From a bacterium (GTDB lineage Bacteria > Planctomycetota > J058 > JACQDU01), in the NCBI GenBank assembly GCA_016200955.1, contig JACQDU010000588.1, forward strand, positions 1-22,301: a stretch of DNA of 22,301 bases, read 5' to 3'. Positions 7,178 through 14,942 of this stretch are shown one piece after another. Both the position numbers and the translations under genes were made by a program. Numbering within the stretch: position 1 is the first letter of the stretch; every line of letters starts with the position of its first letter. The notes below the pieces were generated by a model, which saw only the letters and a list, made by a program, of their open reading frames with translations, ran no database searches and had not been told where the DNA came from.

Positions 7178-9202
7178 ATGGCGTCGGTCGGAAGGTCGCG
7201 GGCGAACAGACTTCTCTCGAGCGCGTTCTCGGCCGCTCTCGTCGCGCTCGCAGCGTCGAGCGGCTTCTCTCGCGCCGCGGGCGACGAGAGCGGCGAGTCC
7301 GGGAAGGACGAGGAGAGAGAATCCGAGAAGGGGGAGAAGGGCTCACGCGCCATCCGGCTCGAGGTCTCCGGGTTCCCGTCGCCGGCGACCGCGGGCGTGG
7401 CGGGGACCGTCAGGGTCACGGCGGTGGAGTCCTCCGGCGAGACTGCGACCGGCTACCGCGGGCGAGTGCGCGTACGTTCCTCCGACTCCACGGCCTCGCT
7501 ACCCCTCGAGCACCACTTCGGCGCCGCGGACCTCGGGAGCTTCGCCTTCCCGGTCACGCTCGGCACGCTCGGGACCTGGTCGATCACGGCGAGCGACGTG
7601 GCCTCGCCCACGATCCAGGGGACGCAGAGCGGCATCGTCGTCGACGCGAGCGCGCCTCCGGCGAGCGTGCGGCCCTTTCCGCAGCGGATCGAATTCGAGC
7701 GATACGGCTCATCCGAGGCGCTCGCGCGAGACTGGGTCCCGTTCGCGAGGGGCGCCGGATACGGCGCGAGCGTGCAGCTCGTGCGGGGCTCCTCCGGGCG
7801 TGCGCTCGAGCTCCACTTCGCGCTCGGCCCGAACGGGGGAGGGCAGGCGGGGGTCACGTTCGCCGCGAACCCGCCCACCGCGAGCGGATTCTCGAACGCC
7901 TGGGACCTGAGCGGCGTCGAGGCGCTCTCGCTCAGGGCGAGGAGCACGGGCGGGCCGCTCGTGGTGACGTGCCTAGTGACGTGCCTCGATGCGAGGAGCG
8001 CGTCGGGCCAGACGGTCTACGTGACTCGCTTCGAGGTGGCGCCGTCGGATGACGAGACCTGCTACCTCTCGCTGGTCCACCTCGCGTGGGCGAGCTGGCA
8101 GACGGGCGGCTCGCGTGCGCCGGACATGAGGCGGGTCGTCTCGCTCGAGCTCATGCCGGACGGCCTCGTGACGGGAGCGGCGTCGCTCGTCCTGGACGAC
8201 ATCGCGCCCGCTCGCCTCCCCGAGCACTTCGCGAGCCTCGTCGCGCCGCCCTCGCTGCCGCCCGTCCAGCTCGTCGTGCTCTCCTTCGACGACTGCGCGG
8301 ACACGGAAGGCATGAGCTGGATCCACGACGAGCTCCAGGCGCTCGGCCTCGCGGGGAAGGCGACGTTCTTCGTGACCACGGTCTACGGCGATCCGGACTA
8401 CGCCTCCGGCCCGGGCTGGAACTGGGCGCAGGTCCAGAACGCGTGGAAGCGCTTCGCCGCGGAGGGGTGCGAGCTCGGCAACCACACGCACTCGCACAAC
8501 CTCGACCTGGCGAAGAGCCCGGCCACGGCGATCGACGGGACCACGATGTCCAAGGGGGCGTGGAGGGCCGAGCTCAGGAGAGCGCACGAGCAGCTCGTCC
8601 GCTGGACGGGCGTGAGCCCGACCGTCGCGCGCGCGCCGCGGCTCGAGGTGAGCGGAGACTACTTCGACGCGCTCGAGAGCCTCGGCTACGCGAGCGACAG
8701 CTCGCTCGAGCTCGGGGGCCACTTCGAGCCGGCGCTCTCGTGGCCGCATGGCCTTCGTTACGGGCTCGCCCCGGACGAGTGGGCGACGTGGGGCCCTGCC
8801 GGCGTCTTCGCGCACCAGAGCGCCGTCGGGCGCCACCGTGTGAGATCGCTCGGGCTCGCGCAGTGGGATCGCGGTCCCTCGCTCGTCGCGTCGTCGTCTT
8901 TCATCGAGAACCTCACGTTCTCCGCGTTCACGCCGAACCCGCCCACGACGTGGCAGGCCGCATCGCAGATCGTGAAGGACAGCTTCGATCGCCACCTCTC
9001 CGGGAACCGTTCCCCGTTCCACCTGGGCGCGCACACGTTCCGCTTCGTGTTCGACCCCTCGACCGCCAGCCAGGGGGAGGCGGTCGACTGGGAGGGCCGG
9101 CGCAGGATCCTGGACGACGTCCTCCGTCACATGCTCTCCAAGCCGCGCGTCCGGTTCGTTCACGCGAGCGAGGCCCTGGACCTCGCCGGCGTCCCTCGCT
9201 GA
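7178..9202 (+). CDS. Exported polysaccharide deacetylase (NodB-type) with Ig-like domain
   Basis: This 674-residue protein starts with a signal peptide (basic N-terminus, hydrophobic core ALVALAASSGF, cleavage near residue 33). A charged Glu/Lys linker follows, then an Ig/filamin-like beta domain (about residues 50-150; ATAGVAGTVRVTA...GYRGRVRVRSSD), then a beta-rich region with aromatic patches that may bind carbohydrate (about 165-350). The NodB domain starts near 362: VVLSFDD (D371 catalytic base candidate, D372 metal ligand), NHTHSH (H436/H440 metal ligands) and RAP (R485, motif 3). Enzymes of this carbohydrate esterase 4 type remove N-acetyl groups from chitin-like or peptidoglycan-like polymers. 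The domain is longer than a minimal NodB, with inserts after the His motif. The substrate cannot be told from sequence. It seems to be a single-gene unit, with a hairpin 12 bases after the stop. Confidence 0.9.
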   Translation: MASVGRSRANRLLSSAFSAALVALAASSGFSRAAGDESGESGKDEERESEKGEKGSRAIRLEVSGFPSPATAGVAGTVRVTAVESSGETATGYRGRVRVRSSDSTASLPLEHHFGAADLGSFAFPVTLGTLGTWSITASDVASPTIQGTQSGIVVDASAPPASVRPFPQRIEFERYGSSEALARDWVPFARGAGYGASVQLVRGSSGRALELHFALGPNGGGQAGVTFAANPPTASGFSNAWDLSGVEALSLRARSTGGPLVVTCLVTCLDARSASGQTVYVTRFEVAPSDDETCYLSLVHLAWASWQTGGSRAPDMRRVVSLELMPDGLVTGAASLVLDDIAPARLPEHFASLVAPPSLPPVQLVVLSFDDCADTEGMSWIHDELQALGLAGKATFFVTTVYGDPDYASGPGWNWAQVQNAWKRFAAEGCELGNHTHSHNLDLAKSPATAIDGTTMSKGAWRAELRRAHEQLVRWTGVSPTVARAPRLEVSGDYFDALESLGYASDSSLELGGHFEPALSWPHGLRYGLAPDEWATWGPAGVFAHQSAVGRHRVRSLGLAQWDRGPSLVASSSFIENLTFSAFTPNPPTTWQAASQIVKDSFDRHLSGNRSPFHLGAHTFRFVFDPSTASQGEAVDWEGRRRILDDVLRHMLSKPRVRFVHASEALDLAGVPR

Positions 9203-9214
9203 ACGCGGCGGGCA

Positions 9215-9239
9215 CGCGTGTCCGCCGACGGGACACGCG
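9215..9239 (+). terminator. Candidate terminator hairpin after the deacetylase gene
   Basis: CGCGTGTCC at 9215-9223 pairs perfectly with GGACACGCG at 9231-9239 across a 7-nt loop, starting 12 bases after the deacetylase stop. No T-run follows, so it is not a classical intrinsic terminator. The position makes a termination or 3'-protection role likely. Confidence 0.45.
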
Positions 9240-9519
9240 CGCTTCCGCGATCTGTATGGCGCGAGGCCTTCGGGCAACTCTCGGGCGCGCGAGAGCGTGC
9301 GCTCGCTCGCCGAGTGGCCCGCGCCTCTCGCTCCATGCCGGCTCATCCCGTCGAGTGAGCTTGCACGTTCGTTCCAGGACCCGACTCGGGTTGAGCGCGC
9401 GGTCTTCGTCAAGAACATCGTCACGATCGCGACGAAGAACCACTACGACGATCTAGATATCTAGTTCTGGGTCGCCGTGCTCCTTCTCTACGCGCTCGCT
9501 ACCAAGGCACTCCCGTGAG

Positions 9520-9600
9520 CTATCCGAAGCGGCCGGTGATGTAGTCCTCGGTCCGCTTGTCCTCGGAGTGAGTGAAGATCGTGTCGCTGAAGGCGGTCTC
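9520..9600 (-). pseudogene. C-terminal relic of a phosphate ABC transporter ATPase (PstB-like)
   Basis: The minus strand ending at the TAG at 9520-9522 reads FSDTIFTHSEDKRTEDYITGRFG (two overlapping parts: FSDTIFTHSEDKR and RTEDYITGRFG). The pattern IFxxP/Sxxx(R)TEDYITGRFG is the characteristic end of PstB, the ATPase of the high-affinity phosphate importer. Upstream in this frame the resemblance stops after about 25-30 codons, and no Walker or signature motif is present. No pstSCA or phoU gene is nearby. It is therefore a 3' fragment left by deletion or rearrangement. The match comes from recalled family consensus, not from a search. Confidence 0.6.
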
Positions 9601-9633
9601 GCCGGACGCGTGCGCCTTCACGGAGCCACCGGA

Positions 9634-9653
9634 AGGCGGCCTCGAGGCCGCCT
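9634..9653. terminator. Perfect 20-bp palindrome, possible terminator stem
   Basis: AGGCGGCCTC followed by its exact reverse complement GAGGCCGCCT. On the minus strand it lies about 13 bases after the stop of the Lys-rich orphan frame and is followed by TT, so it may be the remains of a terminator. It could equally be a binding site. With no loop in the perfect form, a hairpin would open its central bases. Confidence 0.35.
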
Positions 9654-9666
9654 CTCTCGACCTAGT

Positions 9667-9783
9667 TCAAGGCCGCTTCTTCTTCGCGGGAGCGCGCTTC
9701 TTCGCATCCGTCACGGGCCCGGACGGGGAACGTCGGCCCGTAGGCTCGGGCCGGCGCCCGCTCCCCCGAGAGCACGTGCTCGG
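9667..9783 (-). pseudogene. Orphan Lys-rich C-terminal coding remnant (tentative)
   Basis: A minus-strand frame ends TDAKKRAPAKKKRP just before the TGA at 9667-9669. Ala/Lys/Pro-rich tails of this type close many nucleic-acid-binding proteins in GC-rich bacteria. Upstream, the frame merges into Arg/Pro-rich sequence and then overlaps the lipoprotein gene out of frame, so no body of a gene is attached. It may be a second 3' remnant next to the PstB-like one, or chance. Confidence 0.25.
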
Positions 9784-9791
9784 CGCCCCCG

Positions 9792-10220
9792 TCAGTTGTG
9801 CTCGACTCCGCCTCGATCCGGCGGAGGCGCGTCGGGCATCGGCGTGACCTCGCGGCTCCCCGACCCGAGCGAGCTCCCGACGTCGCCGTGGGCGCTGAAC
9901 GACTCCCAGGAGAACAGGAGGATCGTCCACCCGAAGCTCTTGACCCTCGTGCTGACCATGAAGTCGCCGTCGCCCGACTTGAGGCAGTCGTCGATCGCGT
10001 TGTTGATCGTCGGGGCCCCGCCGAACGGGATGAACAGGAACCAGAAGCGCCCGTCGGATCCGCTCACGCCTCTCTTGAGCGGGATGTGCTTCAGGTCGAC
10101 TCGCGACAGCTCGACGTTCCTCGTCGAGATCACGGTGAATCGCCCCTGCTCCGCGCCGCAAGCGGCGAGCGACGTCGCCGCCGCCAGGAACGAGCCGAGC
10201 AGCCAGTTGGGATGACGCAT
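9792..10220 (-). CDS. Small lipoprotein of unknown function
   Basis: This 142-residue protein starts MRHPNWLLGSFLAAATSLAAC: a signal peptide ending in the lipobox LAAC, with the lipidated Cys at 21. The mature part has a compact alpha/beta look, with TVISTRNVELS, a Gly-rich segment with FLFIPFGGAPTINNAIDDC, and a hydrophobic strand GWTILLFSW, then a Pro/Asp-rich C-terminus. The pattern recalls small envelope lipoproteins in which an 'xSTRN' strand precedes an amphipathic helix, but I cannot name the family with confidence. It is divergent from the kinase gene at 10590, with 369 bases between them, so the two could share a control region. Confidence 0.8.
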   Translation of the reverse strand: MRHPNWLLGSFLAAATSLAACGAEQGRFTVISTRNVELSRVDLKHIPLKRGVSGSDGRFWFLFIPFGGAPTINNAIDDCLKSGDGDFMVSTRVKSFGWTILLFSWESFSAHGDVGSSLGSGSREVTPMPDAPPPDRGGVEHN

Positions 10221-10589
10221 GAGATTCCTCGCTCTCGTCGGCTCGCCCACGCGAGGCGAGCGCGGAGAGATCGACGAGCACGGAGCAAGCCGCGAGGGAC
10301 GGTGTCCTCGTTCCGGCCGGAGATCGCCGCTCGAGCGGCTCGCGCCGAACCGAAGGGAACGAGACGCTTTCGCGGAGTCGAACGATCCGATCCGGGTACA
10401 CCGCTTCGCTCCGTCGAGGAGAGGGGCGCGTCTCTTTTTCGCCGGTGGCGCTTCTTCGGCGTCGCCACCGGCGGTGTCTCGTGCCAGAACTCCGGCAGCC
10501 CGGGAGGGAGAGCGAGCCTTCTCGCCTCGATGACAGGAGAGGCCGCTGCTATTCTCCCGCTGGCCTGCGGGTGGGAACGGGCGGCTCAC
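10221..10589. promoter_or_regulatory. Divergent intergenic region
   Basis: This spacer must contain the promoters of the lipoprotein (-) and the kinase fusion (+). No sigma-70-like boxes are obvious. It contains one strong hairpin (10440-10473, separate entry). No convincing small gene is present. Confidence 0.45.
10440..10473. promoter_or_regulatory. Strong hairpin with 11-bp perfect arms
   Basis: CGCCGGTGGCG at 10440-10450 is the exact reverse complement of 10463-10473, with a 12-nt loop. TCTCTTTTT lies on its left side, so in neither orientation is the stem followed by a U-run in the transcript. It lies between divergent genes, so an operator or an mRNA leader structure is more likely than a terminator. 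Confidence 0.5.
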
Positions 10590-13500
10590 ATGCCGATCGC
10601 ATTCACTTGCCCGACGTGCAAGCGGAGGATCTCCATCCCGAGCAAGCACGAGGGAGCGCGCGGGCGCTGCCCGGGGTGCAAGACCGTCCTCGTCGTTCCC
10701 GGCGTCTCGGAGCCCGCCGCCGTCTTGCCGGGCGAGCACTCCGAGGACATGAGCGGGTTCCCCGAGGAAGAGCCGGCGAACACCGTGCGCGACATGCGCG
10801 CGACCGTGAAGATCGGCGAGCCGACTCTCGAGCTCGCGCCCGAGGGCGCCCCGACCCTGAACCCGACGCACGCCGCCACATCGGAGTCGCACAGGCCGGG
10901 TCCGGCGGAGGGGAGCGCCGTTCCGCCCGAGGTGGCGAAGGCGCGCTCGGACCCGCGGCGCGTCTTCGGGCGCTTCGTCCTCCTCGCCGAGCTCGGGAAG
11001 GGAGGCATGGGAGTCGTCCACCGCGCCTGGGACGACAGGCTCAAGCGGATCGTCGCCATCAAGACGATCCTCCCGAGCGGCGAGGACACGGACACTCTCC
11101 TCAAGCGCTTCTACAGGGAGGCCCAGGCCGCGGCGCGCCTGCGCCACGCGAACATCGTCTCGGTCTTCGACGTGGGCGAGATCGACAAGAAGCACTACCT
11201 CGCGATGGACTTCATCGACGGCACGACCTTCGATCGAGCGCTCCGGGGAAGGACCCTGACTCGCAGGAAGATCGTCGAGGTCCTGAGAGACGTCGCGCTC
11301 GCCGTGCACCACGCGCACGGGCAGGGAGTCATCCACAGGGACCTGAAGCCCGCGAACATCTTGCTCGACAAGGCGGGCACTCCTTACGTCATGGACTTCG
11401 GAATCGCGGGGCTCCGCGACTCGACGACGAAGCTCACGAAGACCGGGACGGCCATGGGGACCGTCGCTTACATGCCTCCCGAGCAGGCCCAGGGAGAAGT
11501 CGTGAGCGAGCGAGCCGACGTCTACGCGCTCGGAGCGACCCTCTACCACTCGATCGTCGGCCGCCCTCCCTTCGAGGGGAACACCGACGCGAGCATCCTG
11601 CTCGCCGCTCTCACGAAGAACGCCGCTCCGCCGCGCGAGATCGACCCGTCGATCGCGGTGGACCTCGAGACGATCTGCATGAAGTGTCTCGAGAAGGAGC
11701 CCGAGGGCCGCTACCAGACCGCCCTTGCGCTCGCGGAGGACCTGACGCGCTACCTCATGGGAGAGCCGATCTCCGCGCGGCCGATCGGCGCCGTCGAGAA
11801 GGTCGTGCGCCAGGCGAGGAGCCGCGCCCAGGTCGTCGTGGGAGTCGCGGTCGCCGCTCTCCTCGCGATCGTCGTCCTGAGCGTCGCGAGCTCGCGGCTC
11901 GGAGAAGCCCAGCGCGCCCACGAGGAAGCCGAGAGGCTCAAGGCCGAGGCGGAGGAGAAGGCGCGCGCGGGAGTCCGCGATCCGCGGCCGACCGTGCCGG
12001 TCGATCCGGCTCCCGTCGCCACGCCCTTCGTCGCGCCGCACGGGGTCGTCGAGGCGCCTCCCGTGGAGCAGCCGAAGGAGCCCGACGTGCCCGAGCTCGC
12101 CGAGCTCGACCCCAAGGAGGGCACGAGCGTCGTCCTCGCGGAGCCGGTCCTCAAGGTCACGGGTCGTCTCACGGACCCGAAGGTCGGCTCGGTGAGGATC
12201 GGGGAGCCGGGGAAGCCGCTCCTCGAGAAGCCGCTCGATGCGCAGGGGCGCTTCACGGCACGGCTCGGCCTCGAGCCGGGAGCGACGACGGTCGATGTCC
12301 GCGCGGGCCGCCCCCCGGGGGAGCGCGTCGCGACGATCAAGGTGGAGGTCGACCCGGATCCGCCGTCCCTCACGCTCGACCCGGTCGTCTGGCGCGGCGG
12401 ACCGCTCGTCGTGACTTCCTCGCTGAGAGCGAAGCACCCGAAGGCCGTGAAGATCTCGCTCGCGGCGGACGGGCGGACGTTCACCCCCGTCCTCGCGCGC
12501 CTCGACGCCGAGGGCCGGGCTAGCGTCACGTTCCAGGTCCCGCAGGGAGCGAAGGAGCTCCTCGTGGGAGCCGACGCCGAGGACGCTCTCGGCCGGAAGA
12601 CGAGCGTCGGCCGGGCCGTGACGATCGACCTCTCCGGGCCTCACATCACGCTCGAGGACCCTCGGGGCGACTTCACGACGGGAGAGAAGACGCTCTCGCT
12701 CCGCGCGCGCGTCGAGGGCGAGCTCGCCGAGGACGTGGCCGACGTGGCCGTCTTCCCCGAGACTCCCGCGACGCCTCGCGTGCGCGTCCCGGTGAAGGAA
12801 GGCGTCGTCGAGCTCGAGAAGCTCCCGCTTCCCGAGAGGGACGGGACCTTCCGCGTCGAGGTCTTCGCGAGAGGCAAGGGAGGGATCGTCGGCCGCGCGA
12901 GCTTCCTGGTCCGGGTCGACCGCGCTCGGCCGACGATCAAGCTCGAGCTCCCCGCGACTCCTCTCCCGCACGACGTCTCGACCGTCCGCGTGATCATCCG
13001 GACGAGCAAGCCGGTCGCTTCTCTCCTCCTGAACGGGAAGGACCTGGGCGCGAGGGACTCTTGCGTCTGGGCTCCCGAGATCACGGTCGCGAAGCCCGGA
13101 GGAGACGCTCCCGTCGACGTCGTCGCGACGGACTCCGCCGGGAACGCCTCTCACGCGACCGAGAAGGTCAAGCGCGACGCCTCGGCGCGGAAGCTGCCTC
13201 CGGGAATGAGGCTCGGCCCCAGGGTCCCCCTCGGCGACTCCAAGCAACTGGTCCAGGTCTACGTCTACAGGCTCCCGAGCGAGGACGAGCTCGAGCTGGT
13301 CTACGTCCCCCCGGGGGCCTTCACCATGGGCGCCCCGGCCCAGGAGGGCACCGCCGAGGAGCACCCGCAGCACGAGCACGCGATGCCTCGCGGCTACTGG
13401 ATCTCGCGGAACCTCACGACGTGGGGCCAGTATCGCGGCTTCTGCAAGGCCGCCGGGCGGAGGATGCCGCAGGTCCCTCACTATCCGGGACCCGACAACC

Positions 13501-14015
13501 GGCCCCAGCAGAACGTGAAGGACGACATGCCCGTCGTGAACGTCACCTCGGACGACGCGCAGGCTTTCTGCGAGTGGGCGTCCATGCGCCTCCCGAGCGA
13601 GCCCGAATGGGAGAAAGCCGCCCGGGGCGCCGACGGACGCCGGAATCCCTGGGGCGACGCCAAGGCGAGCGCGGACCTCTGCATCTTCGAGGATCACCCG
13701 GTCTACGGGAACAAGAGCCCGGCTCCGGTCGGCTCGTGCTTGAAGGGCTCCTCGCCCTACGGCGCGCTCGACATGGTGGGGAACGTCCTCGAGTGGACCG
13801 CCGACTTCATGGAGCGGGACACCTACGAGCGCTGGGCGAAGGGCGACTACGCTCCCGCGGCGCCGGGGAACCAGCGGGCGACGCGCGGTTGCATGTGGTT
13901 CGGGGGGCCGCACGGGGCCTCGGACCCGAGCGCCGTGCGTGCGTCGGCTCGCGCCCACGCGGAGCCGCAGTCGACCTGGGATGGGCTCGGATTCAGGGCG
14001 TTGAAACCGAGCTGA
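10590..14015 (+). CDS. Zinc ribbon - Ser/Thr kinase - TM - Ig-like - FGE-sulfatase-like fusion
   Basis: This 1141-residue protein starts with a zinc-ribbon-like element (FTCPTCKRRISIPSK...CPGC, residues 4-35) that sets the ATG at 10590. The kinase follows: LGKGGMGVVHRA (G-loop, 135-146), VAIK (K158), HRDLKPAN (D251), MDFGIAG (D269) and GTVAYMPPEQA. All catalytic residues are intact. A membrane span at about 412-434 (VVVGVAVAALLAIVVLSVAS) is followed by a charged helix and a Pro-rich linker. Three or four Ig-like beta modules occupy about 500-875. The C-terminus (about 901-1140) is a formylglycine-generating-enzyme/SUMF1-like fold: YVPPGAFTMGAP, VVNVTSDDAQAFCEWASMRLPSEPEWEKAARG, GNVLEWTADF and GLGFR. 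The catalytic Cys pair of true FGE, expected after the RGGS-like motif, is absent (here RGCMWFGGPH without further Cys). This domain is therefore probably a ligand-binding sensor outside the membrane. Its kinase core closely resembles that of the gene at the left edge. Confidence 0.94.
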   Translation: MPIAFTCPTCKRRISIPSKHEGARGRCPGCKTVLVVPGVSEPAAVLPGEHSEDMSGFPEEEPANTVRDMRATVKIGEPTLELAPEGAPTLNPTHAATSESHRPGPAEGSAVPPEVAKARSDPRRVFGRFVLLAELGKGGMGVVHRAWDDRLKRIVAIKTILPSGEDTDTLLKRFYREAQAAARLRHANIVSVFDVGEIDKKHYLAMDFIDGTTFDRALRGRTLTRRKIVEVLRDVALAVHHAHGQGVIHRDLKPANILLDKAGTPYVMDFGIAGLRDSTTKLTKTGTAMGTVAYMPPEQAQGEVVSERADVYALGATLYHSIVGRPPFEGNTDASILLAALTKNAAPPREIDPSIAVDLETICMKCLEKEPEGRYQTALALAEDLTRYLMGEPISARPIGAVEKVVRQARSRAQVVVGVAVAALLAIVVLSVASSRLGEAQRAHEEAERLKAEAEEKARAGVRDPRPTVPVDPAPVATPFVAPHGVVEAPPVEQPKEPDVPELAELDPKEGTSVVLAEPVLKVTGRLTDPKVGSVRIGEPGKPLLEKPLDAQGRFTARLGLEPGATTVDVRAGRPPGERVATIKVEVDPDPPSLTLDPVVWRGGPLVVTSSLRAKHPKAVKISLAADGRTFTPVLARLDAEGRASVTFQVPQGAKELLVGADAEDALGRKTSVGRAVTIDLSGPHITLEDPRGDFTTGEKTLSLRARVEGELAEDVADVAVFPETPATPRVRVPVKEGVVELEKLPLPERDGTFRVEVFARGKGGIVGRASFLVRVDRARPTIKLELPATPLPHDVSTVRVIIRTSKPVASLLLNGKDLGARDSCVWAPEITVAKPGGDAPVDVVATDSAGNASHATEKVKRDASARKLPPGMRLGPRVPLGDSKQLVQVYVYRLPSEDELELVYVPPGAFTMGAPAQEGTAEEHPQHEHAMPRGYWISRNLTTWGQYRGFCKAAGRRMPQVPHYPGPDNRPQQNVKDDMPVVNVTSDDAQAFCEWASMRLPSEPEWEKAARGADGRRNPWGDAKASADLCIFEDHPVYGNKSPAPVGSCLKGSSPYGALDMVGNVLEWTADFMERDTYERWAKGDYAPAAPGNQRATRGCMWFGGPHGASDPSAVRASARAHAEPQSTWDGLGFRALKPS

Positions 14016-14183
14016 GGCTCCGCGAGGAAGACAACAGAGAGGCGCCGGCGAACACCCCTCTTCGGGCCGACATGCCGATCGCACGGCTCGGCTCGACTTC
14101 CCGGGTGCGGCGAGCTCCGCGGCCTTGCGAGCCGCGCGCCCGCGAGCGCGCCCCCCGCACCGGGTAGAATCCTCGCTCATCTC

Positions 14184-14190
14184 AAGGAGG
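14184..14190 (+). promoter_or_regulatory. Shine-Dalgarno site supporting a GTG start
   Basis: AAGGAGG stands six bases before the GTG at 14197. This choice starts the protein exactly at its lipoprotein signal peptide, whereas the in-frame upstream ATG at 14125 would add an Arg-rich leader. Confidence 0.8.
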
Positions 14191-14196
14191 ACCCGC

Positions 14197-14889
14197 GTGA
14201 AACGGCTCGCCTGGACTCTCCTCGTTTTCGTCGTCCTTCCTGCCTGCGCCGGACACACCCAGGAAGGCAAGGGAAAGCCCGAATCGCCGCCCAAGGCGGA
14301 GGAGAAGCCCGAGCAGCCTGCCGATCCGAAGAAGCTCGGCACGAACCCGTTCGCGCAGGCGAGAACGGGCGACTGGGCGGCGTTCTCGGTTCTCTCGACC
14401 GTCACGAGGGGCCAGGGCTCGCCGCCAGAGCTCGTCCGGGTCGCCCAGATCTACCGCGTCGAGGAGGAGGGCGATGCCGTGCACGTCACGCTCGAGGAGA
14501 AGCGCGGGGACCAGCTCGACGCGAAGTCCCCGAGGACGTTCTCGAAGAAGGAACCGGTCGAGGTCTACGACTACTTGAAGCTTGTCCTGGGGAGCAGCGC
14601 CGAGAGGGTCACGATCCTCGCCGACAGGGGCGAGAAGAGGAGGGTCGGGGACCGCGACCTCGCCTGCCGAAAGGTCGACTGGAAGAACAAAGACGGCGCC
14701 ATGGCCGGCTCTCTCTGGCTCTGCGACGAGGTCCGGTCGACGGGCCTCGTCGCTCTCAGGATGGTCGTCACCGAGGGCGAGATGAAAGCTGAGGTCGCGA
14801 TCGACCTCGTCGGCCACGGCGGCAAGGACAAGACTGCCTGGGGGAAGACGCCCGAGGAGGCCCTCAAGGCGTTCGACGAGGCGAGGTAG
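14197..14889 (+). CDS. Lipoprotein of unknown function (GTG start)
   Basis: This 230-residue protein has the signal peptide MKRLAWTLLVFVVLPAC, with lipobox LPAC and lipidated Cys 17. A Lys/Glu/Pro-rich linker follows (about 20-48). The body (about 50-230) looks like mixed beta strands (GDWAAFSVLSTVTRG, VRVAQIYRVEEEGDAVHVTLEEK, DLACRKVDWKNKDGAMAGSLWLCDEV) ending in an alpha helix (PEEALKAFDEAR). Two Cys near residues 169 and 184 could form a disulfide. The alternation of strands and charges suggests a beta-sandwich or barrel facing the periplasm. I do not recognise a family. It follows the kinase fusion on the same strand after 181 bases and is convergent with the haloperoxidase-like gene. Confidence 0.85.
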   Translation: MKRLAWTLLVFVVLPACAGHTQEGKGKPESPPKAEEKPEQPADPKKLGTNPFAQARTGDWAAFSVLSTVTRGQGSPPELVRVAQIYRVEEEGDAVHVTLEEKRGDQLDAKSPRTFSKKEPVEVYDYLKLVLGSSAERVTILADRGEKRRVGDRDLACRKVDWKNKDGAMAGSLWLCDEVRSTGLVALRMVVTEGEMKAEVAIDLVGHGGKDKTAWGKTPEEALKAFDEAR

Positions 14890-14942
14890 TCGGCGAACGG
14901 AATCGCGCCCACGGCGAGCGGCTACCCCCGACAGTCTCGCGG

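Larger units (their letters stand above)
9203..9791. other. Gene-poor interval with decayed sequence
   Basis: Nearly 590 bases without an intact gene. It holds the hairpin at 9215-9239, an AT-rich 12-bp palindrome at 9453-9464 (CTAGATATCTAG), the PstB-like C-terminal relic at 9520-9600, a 20-bp GC palindrome at 9634-9653 and a Lys-rich orphan C-terminus ending at 9667. The plus strand around 9381-9510 also reads like degraded protein, interrupted by two stops. Confidence 0.5.

Noticed and set aside
9381..9512. Plus-strand protein-like reading (FVKNIVTIATKNHYDDLDI, stop, FWVAVLLLYALATKALP, stop)
   Set aside because: It is suggestive of a decayed gene, but I recognise no family and it has two in-frame stops, so it is not called as a feature.
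9792..14405. Very long minus-strand open frame (1537 codons) opposite the kinase fusion
   Set aside because: Only its last 142 codons (from the ATG at 10220) look like protein, with a lipobox. The rest mirrors the plus-strand kinase-FGE gene.
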